Shown here in pieces: positions 17,942 through 26,090 of a stretch of DNA of 64,000 nt. The position numbers and the translations under genes were made by a program. The stretch is from CAVRIA01 sp963721115 (GTDB lineage Bacteria > Desulfobacterota > Binatia > HRBIN30 > CADEER01): the NCBI GenBank assembly GCA_963721115.1, contig CAVRIA010000005.1, positions 124,001 through 188,000 of the forward strand, read 5' to 3'. The notes below the pieces were generated by a model, which worked only from the letters and a program-made list of their open reading frames with translations, was not told where the DNA came from and ran no database searches. Positions within the stretch are counted from its first letter, which is position 1, and the number at the start of each line of letters is the position of its first letter.

Positions 17942-17973
17942 CGGCGACGGGGACTGGGGTGCCGCGCGGCTCG

Positions 17974-18906
17974 TCAGGATTCTCGCGCCGGCGCCGGGTT
18001 GAAGAGCTCCATCCCGAGCGTCGAGGGGAACAGGGCGGCAATCTCCTCCGGCGTCCAGCGCGATGCCTTGGTGATGGTGCGCACCGGCGCCGGATAGTTG
18101 AGCAACGAGATGATTCCCCCCATGACCACGAAGGTCTGACCGTTGATGCCGGCCGCTGCGTCGCTGGCGAGATAGACCGCGAAGGGGGCGACGTCCTCGG
18201 CTTCGCGTTGAGGTCGCGGCAAAAGGCTCCGCGCCTCCGCTCCCATGCCGGCGACACCGGCCTGGCTCCGCTTCTGCCGCGCCTCGTCGCTGACCGTTGC
18301 CGTCATGCGGGTGGCCGCGGCGGGGGCGATGGCGTTGACCGTGATCCCGTACTTGCCGAGATCGCGCGAGATCACGCGCGTGAGCCCGGCGATGCCGTCC
18401 TTCGCCGCTCCGTAGTTGGCCTGGCCTACGTTGCCGTACAGCCCCGACGTGGACGACATGCTGATGATGCGGCCCGCCTTCTGCTCGCGCATCTGCACCG
18501 AGGCATGACGGCTGCAGTTGAACGCGCCCTTGAGGTGGACGCGGATGACCGCATCCCACTCCTCCTCGCTCATATTGAAGATCATGCGGTCGCGCAGAAT
18601 GCCGGCGTTGTTGACCAGGATGTCGAGCCGACCGAACTCCTTCACCGCGGTCTCGACGATGTGCGCCGCCGCCGCGAAGCTCGAGACGTCGTCGTGGTTG
18701 GCCAGCGCGCGTCCGCCGCGCGCCGCGATCTCCGCCACCGTCTCATCCGCCGCCGATGTGTCGCCGCCGCGGCCATCCACCGAGACGCCGAGGTCGTTGA
18801 CGACCACCGCAGCGCCTTCCTCGGCCATCAGCAGCGCGATGCCGCGGCCGATGCCACGCCCGGCTCCGGTCACGACGGCCACCTTGTTCTTCAACCGATT
18901 GCCCAT
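17974..18906 (-). CDS. Short-chain dehydrogenase/reductase, 3-hydroxyacyl-CoA dehydrogenase-like (copy 1)
   Basis: 310 residues. The Rossmann motif TGAGRGIGRG, the NDLGVSVDGRGGD segment, NNAGILRD, the catalytic Ser (SSTSG), Tyr-x-x-x-Lys (YGAAK) and an Asn in NNAG-type context are intact. The long insert after the first strand and LRDRMIFNMSEEEWD resemble the dehydrogenase part of peroxisomal multifunctional enzyme type 2 and bacterial beta-oxidation homologues. It uses NAD(P)H; the substrate is likely an acyl-CoA or steroid-like hydroxyl (inference). It follows its paralogue by 24 bp. Confidence 0.85.
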   Translation of the reverse strand: MGNRLKNKVAVVTGAGRGIGRGIALLMAEEGAAVVVNDLGVSVDGRGGDTSAADETVAEIAARGGRALANHDDVSSFAAAAHIVETAVKEFGRLDILVNNAGILRDRMIFNMSEEEWDAVIRVHLKGAFNCSRHASVQMREQKAGRIISMSSTSGLYGNVGQANYGAAKDGIAGLTRVISRDLGKYGITVNAIAPAAATRMTATVSDEARQKRSQAGVAGMGAEARSLLPRPQREAEDVAPFAVYLASDAAAGINGQTFVVMGGIISLLNYPAPVRTITKASRWTPEEIAALFPSTLGMELFNPAPARES

Positions 18907-18930
18907 GCTCGCGTTCCTCGTCGGATACTG

Positions 18931-19854
18931 TCACTTGCGGGGCGGCGCCGGATTGGCCAGCCCCTCGGCCAGCGTCTGCGGCACGATCTCGTCCAGCTCG
19001 TCGAGCGTCCAGCGCCCTTCCTTATATATGGTCTTCTCCGGGCGCGGCAGCGCCACCAGCGAGATCGACGTGCCGGCGCAGAGAAAGAACTGGCCGTTGA
19101 CGTTGGCCGCGTAATCGCTGGCCAGGAACGCCGCCATCGGAGCCACGTCCTCCGGGTGCAGGTTCTCGAGCTGGCGCAGGGCCGACTCCTCGCGGACGAT
19201 TCCCTGCTGCTTGCGGATCTCGCGCGCCTTGATCACCTCGGGGGTCATGGTCATCCGCGTGGCGGCGACCGGGCAGATGCTGTTCGCCGTCACGCCGTAC
19301 TTGCCCATGTCCCGCGCCAGGACCTTGGTCAGCCCGCTGATCGCTGCCTTGGCCGACCCGTAGTTGGCCTGACCCGGGTTGCCGAACAGACCCGAGCCCG
19401 ACGAGAAGGTGATGATGCGCCCGTGCTTCTGCTCCCGCATCACGGGGACGGCGTGGCGCGCGCAGTTGAAGGTTCCCTTCAGGTGGACGGCGAGAACGCT
19501 GTCGAACTCTTCCTCGTTCATGTTGAAGATCATGCGGTCGCGCAGAATGCCGGCGCAGGTAACCAGAATGTCGATGCGGCCGAAGGAATCGACGGCCTGC
19601 TGGATGATCTTGCCGCCCCCCTGCCACTCCGCCACGGAGTGGCCGTTCGCAACGGCCTCCCCGCCCGCTTTCACGATCTCGTCGACCACCTCCTGGGCGG
19701 GCTGGCTGGTCGGCTCGCGCCCGTCGACGCTGACGCCGTAATCGTTGACGACGACCTTGGCGCCCTGCTCGGCGAGCGTCAACGCGACACCCCGGCCGAT
19801 CCCTCGGCCGGCGCCGGTCACCACGGCCACTCTCCCGCGCAGCATCTCTCCCAC
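18931..19854 (-). CDS. Short-chain dehydrogenase/reductase, 3-hydroxyacyl-CoA dehydrogenase-like (copy 2)
   Basis: 307 residues. I preferred the GTG at 19854 (GGAGG eight bases upstream) to the GTG at 19860, which is too close to that site. Motifs match copy 1: TGAGRGIGRG, VNDYGVSVDG, CAGILRDRMIFNMNEEEFD, SSGSG and YGSAK. NNAG is changed to TCAG, so the structural Asn is missing. The C-terminus (IYKEGRWTLDELDEIVPQTL) aligns with that of copy 1, so the pair is a tandem duplication. A good promoter lies about 30 bp upstream and probably drives both genes plus the TPR protein. Confidence 0.85.
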   Translation of the reverse strand: MGEMLRGRVAVVTGAGRGIGRGVALTLAEQGAKVVVNDYGVSVDGREPTSQPAQEVVDEIVKAGGEAVANGHSVAEWQGGGKIIQQAVDSFGRIDILVTCAGILRDRMIFNMNEEEFDSVLAVHLKGTFNCARHAVPVMREQKHGRIITFSSGSGLFGNPGQANYGSAKAAISGLTKVLARDMGKYGVTANSICPVAATRMTMTPEVIKAREIRKQQGIVREESALRQLENLHPEDVAPMAAFLASDYAANVNGQFFLCAGTSISLVALPRPEKTIYKEGRWTLDELDEIVPQTLAEGLANPAPPRK

Positions 19855-19884
19855 GGACACTTCCTCCAGATGGAAATCGCGCGG

Positions 19885-19913
19885 AACTTACGCGACGGGT
19901 CGTGACCGGTCAA
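19885..19913 (-). promoter_or_regulatory. Promoter for the tandem dehydrogenase operon
   Basis: On the minus strand TTGACC (19908-19913) is separated by 17 bases from TAAGTT (19885-19890), ending about 30 bases before the chosen GTG. Confidence 0.5.
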
Positions 19914-19982
19914 GGCGCTGCGCCGAGCGTGACTCGAGGCGCGCCGCTTCGCATCGCTCGGCGGAGTCGCACGCGAGAGGCA

Positions 19983-20975
19983 TCAGGGTTTCACGGTCAC
20001 GGCCAGGATCAGCGAGAAGTCCGCGCCCGTCTCCACGGGCGTGACGTTGTTGATCCCCATGAGCTGGAAGCCGAGGTGCGAGCTGAAGCTCAAGTTCAGG
20101 CCGAGACCGGCTTCGACCAGCGTATCGTCGAGAAGTCTCGAGCCGGTGCCGTGCATCGGGCTGGTGTACAGTGCCTCGTGCAGCACGGCCGACCAGCGCC
20201 GGGTCAGGGAGAACTCGGCCGCGAAGGCCTGGCTGAAGATGGGATTCAGCGTCAGCCTCGCCGGGGTGATCGGCCCGACGGGATAGACGAAATCGAGGTT
20301 GAGGTAGACCATCAAGCGGTTCAGCAGGCGTTGCTCGGCGGCGAGGCCGAGCCCGAAGTCGGGCTTGCCGCTGCCGAGCACGTTGTCGGGATCCCCGGTC
20401 GGCGCCTTGATCGCCGCCCGCAAGGCGACCGAGGGCAATCCCTCGCGCAGCGGGATCTGCCGCTTCAGCGACAACCACAAATCGCCCGGCTGAAACGTCG
20501 CCTCGTGACCGTGAAAGAGGACGGTGTCACCACGCGCCACCGCGAAGGCCCCGAACCGGTCGTCGGGGTAGATGTCGCGGTACGCGTTCTTGGCGTCGAA
20601 CGCCGACTCGACCGCATTGATGAAGGGATCGAGAAAGCCGCCGTAGCGGGTGATGAAGGGCAGGTCGATCCCGACCTCCCAGCCGCGCGCTAGACCGTAA
20701 CGCGCCCCGAAGACGGTGCGGTTGGTCTCGAACTTGAGGTTGTACAGCAGTGGGTCCACGCCGATCGCCGCCTCGTTGCTCTCGGCGCTCTGCACGTGCA
20801 GCTCCACGCGGCCCCGCCCGAGCGTCTGCGGGCGCTCGAAGGGGAGGTTCAGGAAGATCAGCTGGATCGGGTGGAAGTTGCGCACCGGCGCCGGGCCGAG
20901 GAACTCGCGCTGGTCGGAAACGGCGGGCCGCGCGGTGCAGAGCAGAAGGAGGCAGGCGAAGGCGATCTCGCGCAT
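19983..20975 (-). CDS. DUF3187-type outer-membrane protein
   Basis: 330 residues with a signal peptide (about residues 1-20, cut after AVS). PVRNFHPIQLIFLNLPFE and the alternating polar/hydrophobic strands with repeated GLGL and LNLSFSSHLGFQL patterns fit the DUF3187 family of predicted beta-barrels. The molecular role of that family is not known. The protein ends in a strand without a terminal aromatic residue (AVTVKP). It lies 79 bp downstream of the small protein at 21055-21423. Confidence 0.7.
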   Translation of the reverse strand: MREIAFACLLLLCTARPAVSDQREFLGPAPVRNFHPIQLIFLNLPFERPQTLGRGRVELHVQSAESNEAAIGVDPLLYNLKFETNRTVFGARYGLARGWEVGIDLPFITRYGGFLDPFINAVESAFDAKNAYRDIYPDDRFGAFAVARGDTVLFHGHEATFQPGDLWLSLKRQIPLREGLPSVALRAAIKAPTGDPDNVLGSGKPDFGLGLAAEQRLLNRLMVYLNLDFVYPVGPITPARLTLNPIFSQAFAAEFSLTRRWSAVLHEALYTSPMHGTGSRLLDDTLVEAGLGLNLSFSSHLGFQLMGINNVTPVETGADFSLILAVTVKP

Positions 20976-21054
20976 GTTGATTCGCTCACTCGAGCCCGAA
21001 CGCGGCGAACGCGACCGGCGGGAGACGCGAACACGTCGTCACCGCGCTCGCGGA

Positions 21055-21423
21055 TCAACCGTCTCTCTTGCGCTGACGCGCACCCGAGCGATCGAACATG
21101 ATGTCCATGCCCTGCTTCGCCTCTCCGAGGTCGCCGTGCAGCAGCGAGGTTCCGAAGCGCTGCGCCACCGCGCGCATCAACGCCGCCTCCTGGGGATCGA
21201 GTCGGTCCGCCAGGGCCGCCAGCTGCTCCATCGCAGCCCCGATGGCCTGCATCGCCGCCACCGGATCGCCGCGGCCGCGCGCCGCCATCGCCTCGGTGAG
21301 GCGCGCCCGCACGGCGGGGAGCACGCCCCGGGCCGCGTCACCCAGCACGTTCTCCAGCTCCGACATCCCTTCGATCACCTGCTCCAAGGCGACCGGGACG
21401 GCCGGGCGGTGTTCGTTCGACAT
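21055..21423 (-). CDS. Hypothetical helical protein
   Basis: 122 residues, mostly amphipathic helix (LEQVIEGMSELENVLGDAARGVL, AMQAIGAAMEQLAALADRL). It has no signal peptide, cysteine or catalytic motif. Codon use matches the neighbours. It precedes the DUF3187 gene and may be in the same transcript. I do not recognise the family. Confidence 0.55.
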   Translation of the reverse strand: MSNEHRPAVPVALEQVIEGMSELENVLGDAARGVLPAVRARLTEAMAARGRGDPVAAMQAIGAAMEQLAALADRLDPQEAALMRAVAQRFGTSLLHGDLGEAKQGMDIMFDRSGARQRKRDG

Positions 21424-21554
21424 GCTGGGAGCCTAGGCGGTGCGCGCGGGCGCTGCAACGCCCACAGGCCGCAGAACGGTTTCGCTGCGCGGTCGTCCGC
21501 GATATAACCAAGGCTCCGAACGGCAATGCCGATCACCATTTTCTGGAGGATCCG

Positions 21555-21833
21555 ATGCTATTCGCCATCATCGGCCACGATGCCCGGGACGGTAAAGAGC
21601 TGCGGCCGCAACACCGCGCCGCCCATCTCGCCCACCTGGAGCCCCTGGCGCGCCAGGGCAAGGTGATCCTCGCCGGACCGTTCACGGATGGCGAGGGCAG
21701 CCTGATCGTCGTCGAGGCCGAATCGCGCGCCGAGGTGTGGGCGCTGGTCGGCCGCGATCCCTACGTCGCCAACGGCGTCTTCGAACGGGTCGAGGTGCGC
21801 CCGTTCCTGCAGGTGTTTCCCAAACCCCAATGA
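21555..21833 (+). CDS. YciI-like protein
   Basis: 92 residues with GGAGGATCCG before the ATG. The YciI fold signature is visible: short beta start FAIIGHDARDG, an RxxHLAHLEPLARQGKVILAGPF core with the conserved His, and GSLIVVEAESRAEVWALV. YciI proteins are small dimeric alpha/beta barrels of uncertain enzymatic role, related to muconolactone isomerase. Its stop overlaps the start of the next gene (ATGA). Confidence 0.8.
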   Translation: MLFAIIGHDARDGKELRPQHRAAHLAHLEPLARQGKVILAGPFTDGEGSLIVVEAESRAEVWALVGRDPYVANGVFERVEVRPFLQVFPKPQ

Positions 21834-22222
21834 AGCGCCCTCGCGGCGCAACCGGGTGGGAACGGGCGCAGCCCAAGTTCGCCCGCGCCGTGTACTCCTT
21901 CGTCCGTATCGTACCGAAGGGCAAGGTGGTCACGTACGGCCAGGTGGCCGCCATCCTCGGCCACCCCCGCGCCGCGCGCGCCGTCGGCACGGCGCTTTCC
22001 CGCCTGCCTCGTTCCCCCCACGCCGAGGTCCCGTGGCAGAGAGTGATCAACGCCGCCGGACGCATCAGCCATCGAGGCGACTTCCTGCGCCCCGAATTGC
22101 AGCGCGCCCTGCTCGAAGACGAGGGCGTCGTCCTCGACCGCGATGGCGCCATCGACTTGCGCCTCTACCGCTGGGCCGGTCCCGCACGCGAGCGAAGGGT
22201 GCGCACGCGCGTCGAGCTCTGA
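21830..22222 (+). CDS. Alkyltransferase-like protein (ATL), MGMT fold with Trp in place of catalytic Cys
   Basis: 130 residues, starting at the ATGA overlap with the YciI gene. The MGMT DNA-binding region is conserved (VPKGKVVTYGQVAAILG, RAVGTAL), but the PCHRV active site reads PWQRV with Trp69. In known ATL proteins this change abolishes alkyl transfer; they bind O6-alkylguanine, flip the base and hand the lesion to nucleotide excision repair. That role is inferred from the family. Confidence 0.85.
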   Translation: MKRPRGATGWERAQPKFARAVYSFVRIVPKGKVVTYGQVAAILGHPRAARAVGTALSRLPRSPHAEVPWQRVINAAGRISHRGDFLRPELQRALLEDEGVVLDRDGAIDLRLYRWAGPARERRVRTRVEL

Positions 22223-22448
22223 TCTCGATTTCTCGCCGAGCCCTCGCCGGTTGCCGCGGAGGCTGGAGAGAAAGCAGGCCGTTGTGGCGTTTCCTCGCGG
22301 CGTCGGCAAGCCGGCCTTCTCCACTTCCGCCAAGTCGTTGACGCCGCTGCTCCCTCCTCTCCCCACGGCGCGCATGCTGAACCGCAACCGATGACCGCCG
22401 GTACCGATCTTGCTTTCGATGGATGCCGCGCGCCAACATGAGTCCGGG

Positions 22449-23207
22449 ATGATCGAGCTACGCGACTTGACGAAGCGGTACGCCAGCACTCTGGCCGTCG
22501 ACCGCCTGTCGCTGTCCGTACCCCCGGGCGAGATCTTCGGCTTTCTCGGACCGAACGGCGCCGGCAAGACCACCACGATTCGCATGATGATGGGGTTGCT
22601 GCTGCCGACGGACGGGCAGGTGCTGCTCGGCGGACACGACCTGCGAAGCGAGCCTCTGGCGGCCAAGCAGCTGTGCGGGTTCGTTCCCGACCGCCCTCAC
22701 GTGTACGAGAAATTGACCGGTGCCGAGTTGATCGACTTCGCGGCCGATCTGTACGGCATGACGTCCGGGCTCAAGGTCGCCCGCCGCGAGCAGCTACTCG
22801 CGCTGTTCGACCTCGACGAGTGGCGCGACGAGCTGGTCGAGAGCTACTCGCACGGAATGAAGCAACGGTTGGTCATGGCCGCCGCCCTGGTCCACGCACC
22901 GCGCATCTTGATCGTAGACGAGCCGACGGTCGGCATGGATCCGCGCGGCGCCCTGTTGCTCAAGCGCATCTTTCGCGACCTGGCGGCCGAAGGCGCCACG
23001 GTGTTCATGTCGACCCACAGCTTGGGGGTGGCCGAGGAGCTGTGCGACCGCATCGGCATCATCAACCGCGGCCGAATGATCGCCCTGGGAAGCATGGAGG
23101 AGCTGCGGCGCCAGGCGGGTCGCCACGCGAGCTCCACGCTGGAAGGGATCTTCCTGCAGCTCACGGAGGGCGAAGCGGAGGCGCCCCCCGCCGCGGCGCT
23201 CGCCTGA
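22449..23207 (+). CDS. ABC transporter ATP-binding protein (ABC-2 exporter type)
   Basis: 252 residues from the ATG at 22449; in-frame ATGs at 22410 and 22419 are also possible. Walker A is GPNGAGKTTT, the signature is SHGMKQRLV, Walker B is ILIVDEPTVGMD and the H-loop is STHSLGVAEELCDR. The close fit to drug, lipid or Na+ exporter ATPases, and the permease four bases downstream, indicate an export complex. Substrate unknown. Confidence 0.85.
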   Translation: MIELRDLTKRYASTLAVDRLSLSVPPGEIFGFLGPNGAGKTTTIRMMMGLLLPTDGQVLLGGHDLRSEPLAAKQLCGFVPDRPHVYEKLTGAELIDFAADLYGMTSGLKVARREQLLALFDLDEWRDELVESYSHGMKQRLVMAAALVHAPRILIVDEPTVGMDPRGALLLKRIFRDLAAEGATVFMSTHSLGVAEELCDRIGIINRGRMIALGSMEELRRQAGRHASSTLEGIFLQLTEGEAEAPPAAALA

Positions 23208-23211
23208 CGAC

Positions 23212-24987
23212 ATGGCCGACATCCGCATCTCGGGACAAGTAGAGCTGCCCCTGGGCGGCCGTCGTTCCGCCGTCGAGGGGGGCCGAGCGCTCTCGACGGT
23301 GTTGCGCCTTCTCTCGCCGCGGCGGCTGGGGGCACGCAACCGGTATCGCCGGCTGACCCGGCAGGGGCGGCTGCGGCTGGGCGGCTTCGCCTTGCTGGCC
23401 GTCGCCTTCGGCACCGGGATCTACGTCTTCTTCGCGCGTGCGCTGAGATACTTCCTCGCCGTACCGGAGTTCGGACCGGTGCTCACCTACAAGCTGCTCG
23501 GCATGGTGTTCATCACCTTCTTCTCGATCCTGCTCTTCTCGAATATCGTCACTTCGCTGTCCACCTTCTTTCTTTCCCGCGACCTGGACCGGCTGGTCGC
23601 GGCACCGATCTCGGCACGCCGCTTCTTCTACGCGCGCCTGTGCGAAACGCTCATCGACTCCTCCTGGATGATGCTGCTCTTCGCAACGCCGGCCTTCCTG
23701 GCCTACGGCGTCGTGCACGGCACAGGACCGGCCTTCTACGTCGTGACCGCCCTGACTCTGCCTCCCTTTCTGATCATCCCGGCAGCTCTCGGCGTCATCC
23801 TCACCACGGTCTTGGTGAACGTCTTCCCCGCGCGGCGGACCAAGGACATCTTACTGCTCCTCTCGGTCGTCGCCGTGGCCATCCTCTACCTCCTCTTCCG
23901 CCTGATCCGCCCCGAGCGGCTGGTCAACCCGCAGGGATTCGCCGACTTCACCGCCTTCCTGGCGGCCATGCGCACTCCCGAGTGGATCTTCCTTCCGAGC
24001 ACCTGGGCGACCGAGACCCTCTTCCCGATGCTGGGCCTGCGCGAGGGGCGTCCGCTCTTCTATTACCTGTTGCTCGCCAGCAGCGCCGGCGTGGCGCTGC
24101 TGGCGAGCGAGGCCGTCGTGACACGTCTCTTCTTGCGCGGGTGGACGAAGGCGCAGGAGGGAAGGCAGGCCCGGCTCACGCGGCGCGCCTTCTGGGAGAG
24201 ATCTCTGCACGCGTTGACCGCGCCCTTTCCCCTGCAGACGCGCGTGCTGATGATCAAGGAAGTGAAGACCTTCTTCCGCGACACCAGCCAGTGGTCGCAG
24301 CTCATTCTCCTCCTCGCGTTGGTCGTGGTGTACGTCTACAACTTCAGCGTTCTGCCGCTCGGCGGAAGTCCACTGGTCACCTTCTACTTCAAGAACGTCG
24401 TCGCCTTCCTGAACCTGGGTCTGGCGGCCTTCGTCATCGCCTCGGTCGCGGCGCGCTTCGTGTTCCCCTCTTTCAGCATCGAGGGACGAGCCTACTGGGT
24501 GCTCAAGGGGGCGCCGCTGCCGTCACGGCGTATCTGGTGGGCCAAGTACTGGACGGGAATCGTTCCGCTCCTGATCCTGGGCGAGCTCCTCGTCTGCGTG
24601 ACCAACTCCTACCTGGGCGTCATGCCCTTCATGATGTGGCTGTCGGCAGTCACGCTCGGCGGCATGGTCTTCGCGATCTGCGCCCTGGCGCTGGCGGTCG
24701 GCGCCGCGTATCCCAATTTCGACGCCGAGAACGCCGCCAAGGTCGCGGCGAGCCTCGGCGGACTCGTCTACATGATTCTCTGCATGTCGTTCATCGGAGT
24801 GGTGGTCGTCCTCGAGGCATGGCCGGTCTACCTCATCTTCAGCCACCGGTTCAGCGAGACGCCCCTCGGCCCCGGCGCGCAGGCGGCGGTCCTCGCCTCC
24901 TTCACCGGCGTCGCCGCGCTGATTGCGTCGATCCTGTTCGGTTCGATCCGCTACGGCATCCGCCGGCTGGACGCGGTCGAGCCGTAG
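23212..24987 (+). CDS. ABC exporter permease (ABC-2-like, large)
   Basis: 591 residues and about 12 predicted membrane segments, twice the usual ABC-2 permease size, so it may work as a single fused subunit. The two halves are separated by a soluble stretch around residues 300-350. Pfam-type ABC-2 features such as FSIEGRAYWVLKGAPLPSRRIWWAKYW are recognisable. It starts four bases after the ATPase gene. The end overlaps the convergent aminopeptidase gene by 37 bp. Confidence 0.8.
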   Translation: MADIRISGQVELPLGGRRSAVEGGRALSTVLRLLSPRRLGARNRYRRLTRQGRLRLGGFALLAVAFGTGIYVFFARALRYFLAVPEFGPVLTYKLLGMVFITFFSILLFSNIVTSLSTFFLSRDLDRLVAAPISARRFFYARLCETLIDSSWMMLLFATPAFLAYGVVHGTGPAFYVVTALTLPPFLIIPAALGVILTTVLVNVFPARRTKDILLLLSVVAVAILYLLFRLIRPERLVNPQGFADFTAFLAAMRTPEWIFLPSTWATETLFPMLGLREGRPLFYYLLLASSAGVALLASEAVVTRLFLRGWTKAQEGRQARLTRRAFWERSLHALTAPFPLQTRVLMIKEVKTFFRDTSQWSQLILLLALVVVYVYNFSVLPLGGSPLVTFYFKNVVAFLNLGLAAFVIASVAARFVFPSFSIEGRAYWVLKGAPLPSRRIWWAKYWTGIVPLLILGELLVCVTNSYLGVMPFMMWLSAVTLGGMVFAICALALAVGAAYPNFDAENAAKVAASLGGLVYMILCMSFIGVVVVLEAWPVYLIFSHRFSETPLGPGAQAAVLASFTGVAALIASILFGSIRYGIRRLDAVEP

Positions 24988-26090
24988 TCCTGGACTCGGC
25001 TGCCTCGCTTCTCGCCCGGAGGAGCGACCTCGACCGCGTCTTCGAGGGCTCGAAAGGGATCCGGTGCGTCGCGCACGTGGTCGCGGATCCATTCGATGGC
25101 GGCGGGGAGGTTCCCGGCGTTGATCGCGTCCGCTCGTTCGAACAGCGCCAGCTTCTCGGCATAGAGCCGGTAGTGCACCAGGACCGCGTTGTTCAGCACG
25201 CCGGTGCCGAAGCTCGCATACCCCTCGGTGTTCCAGCTCTGCTCGCGAAACTCCTTCTGGACGGCATCGAACAGGCGCTGACGCTCGGCCTCCGTGACTC
25301 CCGAGGCATAGGCGCGGTCGAGGCGCGCGATCACTGCGGCGAGAAACGTCGAGAAGTGCAACGCGTCGGCCCAGGCCGCGTCCGCTCGCGCCGTTTCCTC
25401 GACGTCGCCGCCGTTCTCGAAGAACGCGCGCGCCCCTCGATTGCCCACGAAGGTCGCGAACGACTCGTTGAAAGCGGCGTGACCGGGCACGTAGATCGTG
25501 TTGTGCAGCAGCTCGTGAATGATGATCTCCGCCAGCGCGACGGGCGGATAGCGAAGAAGGTTGGACAGGAGCGGGTCGTCGAACCAGCCCAGGGTACTGA
25601 AGGCGACGCTGGGCTGAACCATGGTGTCGTACCCCTGCCGCTCGAGCTGCGCCGCGAGCGCCGACGCGTCGGCGGCGGCGAAGTAGCCGCGGTAGGGAAC
25701 GCGACCGACGATGGGGAACCACCACGTGTACGGCTCGATGCGATCGCGCGGCGCCGCCGTGACGACGTGCACGACCTGATCCGCGTCGATATAGGACAGG
25801 CTGGCGTAGCTACCGCCGACGTCGAGGCCGAGCACATTCCGCGCGAAACCCCGCACCTGCAGCGTGAGCTCGAGCTTCTTTCGGGTCCCGGCGTCCACGT
25901 CGCCGGACAGCACCTCCACGATGGGCCGGCGTCGCCACAGGATGCGCGCCTCTTCGTAGGCGGCCCTCAGCACGTAGCCGGGGGCACAACCCGCGAGAAG
26001 CCCGACGAGGGGAAGGCAGGCGGCCGCGCGCAGGAAGCGCCGCGCGCCGCGGCGCTCGGACGAGCCGAGGTTCGTGTGGTATCGGTCCAC
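24951..26090 (-). CDS. Putative lipoprotein aminopeptidase (PF10023-like)
   Basis: 379 residues from a GTG at 26090. The N-terminus is a lipoprotein signal with lipobox LAGC (VGLLAGCAPG). The central zinc-peptidase signature is IIHELLHNTIYVPG (HExxH) with a second acidic ligand in FNESFATFVGNRGA. GWFDDPLLSNLLRYP and YTWWFPIVGRVPYRGYF are typical of the predicted aminopeptidase family. It is likely a periplasmic, membrane-anchored metallopeptidase. It starts 22 bases after the corrected end of the exporter gene and may be cotranscribed. Confidence 0.8.
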   Translation of the reverse strand: MDRYHTNLGSSERRGARRFLRAAACLPLVGLLAGCAPGYVLRAAYEEARILWRRRPIVEVLSGDVDAGTRKKLELTLQVRGFARNVLGLDVGGSYASLSYIDADQVVHVVTAAPRDRIEPYTWWFPIVGRVPYRGYFAAADASALAAQLERQGYDTMVQPSVAFSTLGWFDDPLLSNLLRYPPVALAEIIIHELLHNTIYVPGHAAFNESFATFVGNRGARAFFENGGDVEETARADAAWADALHFSTFLAAVIARLDRAYASGVTEAERQRLFDAVQKEFREQSWNTEGYASFGTGVLNNAVLVHYRLYAEKLALFERADAINAGNLPAAIEWIRDHVRDAPDPFRALEDAVEVAPPGEKRGSRVQDYGSTASSRRMP

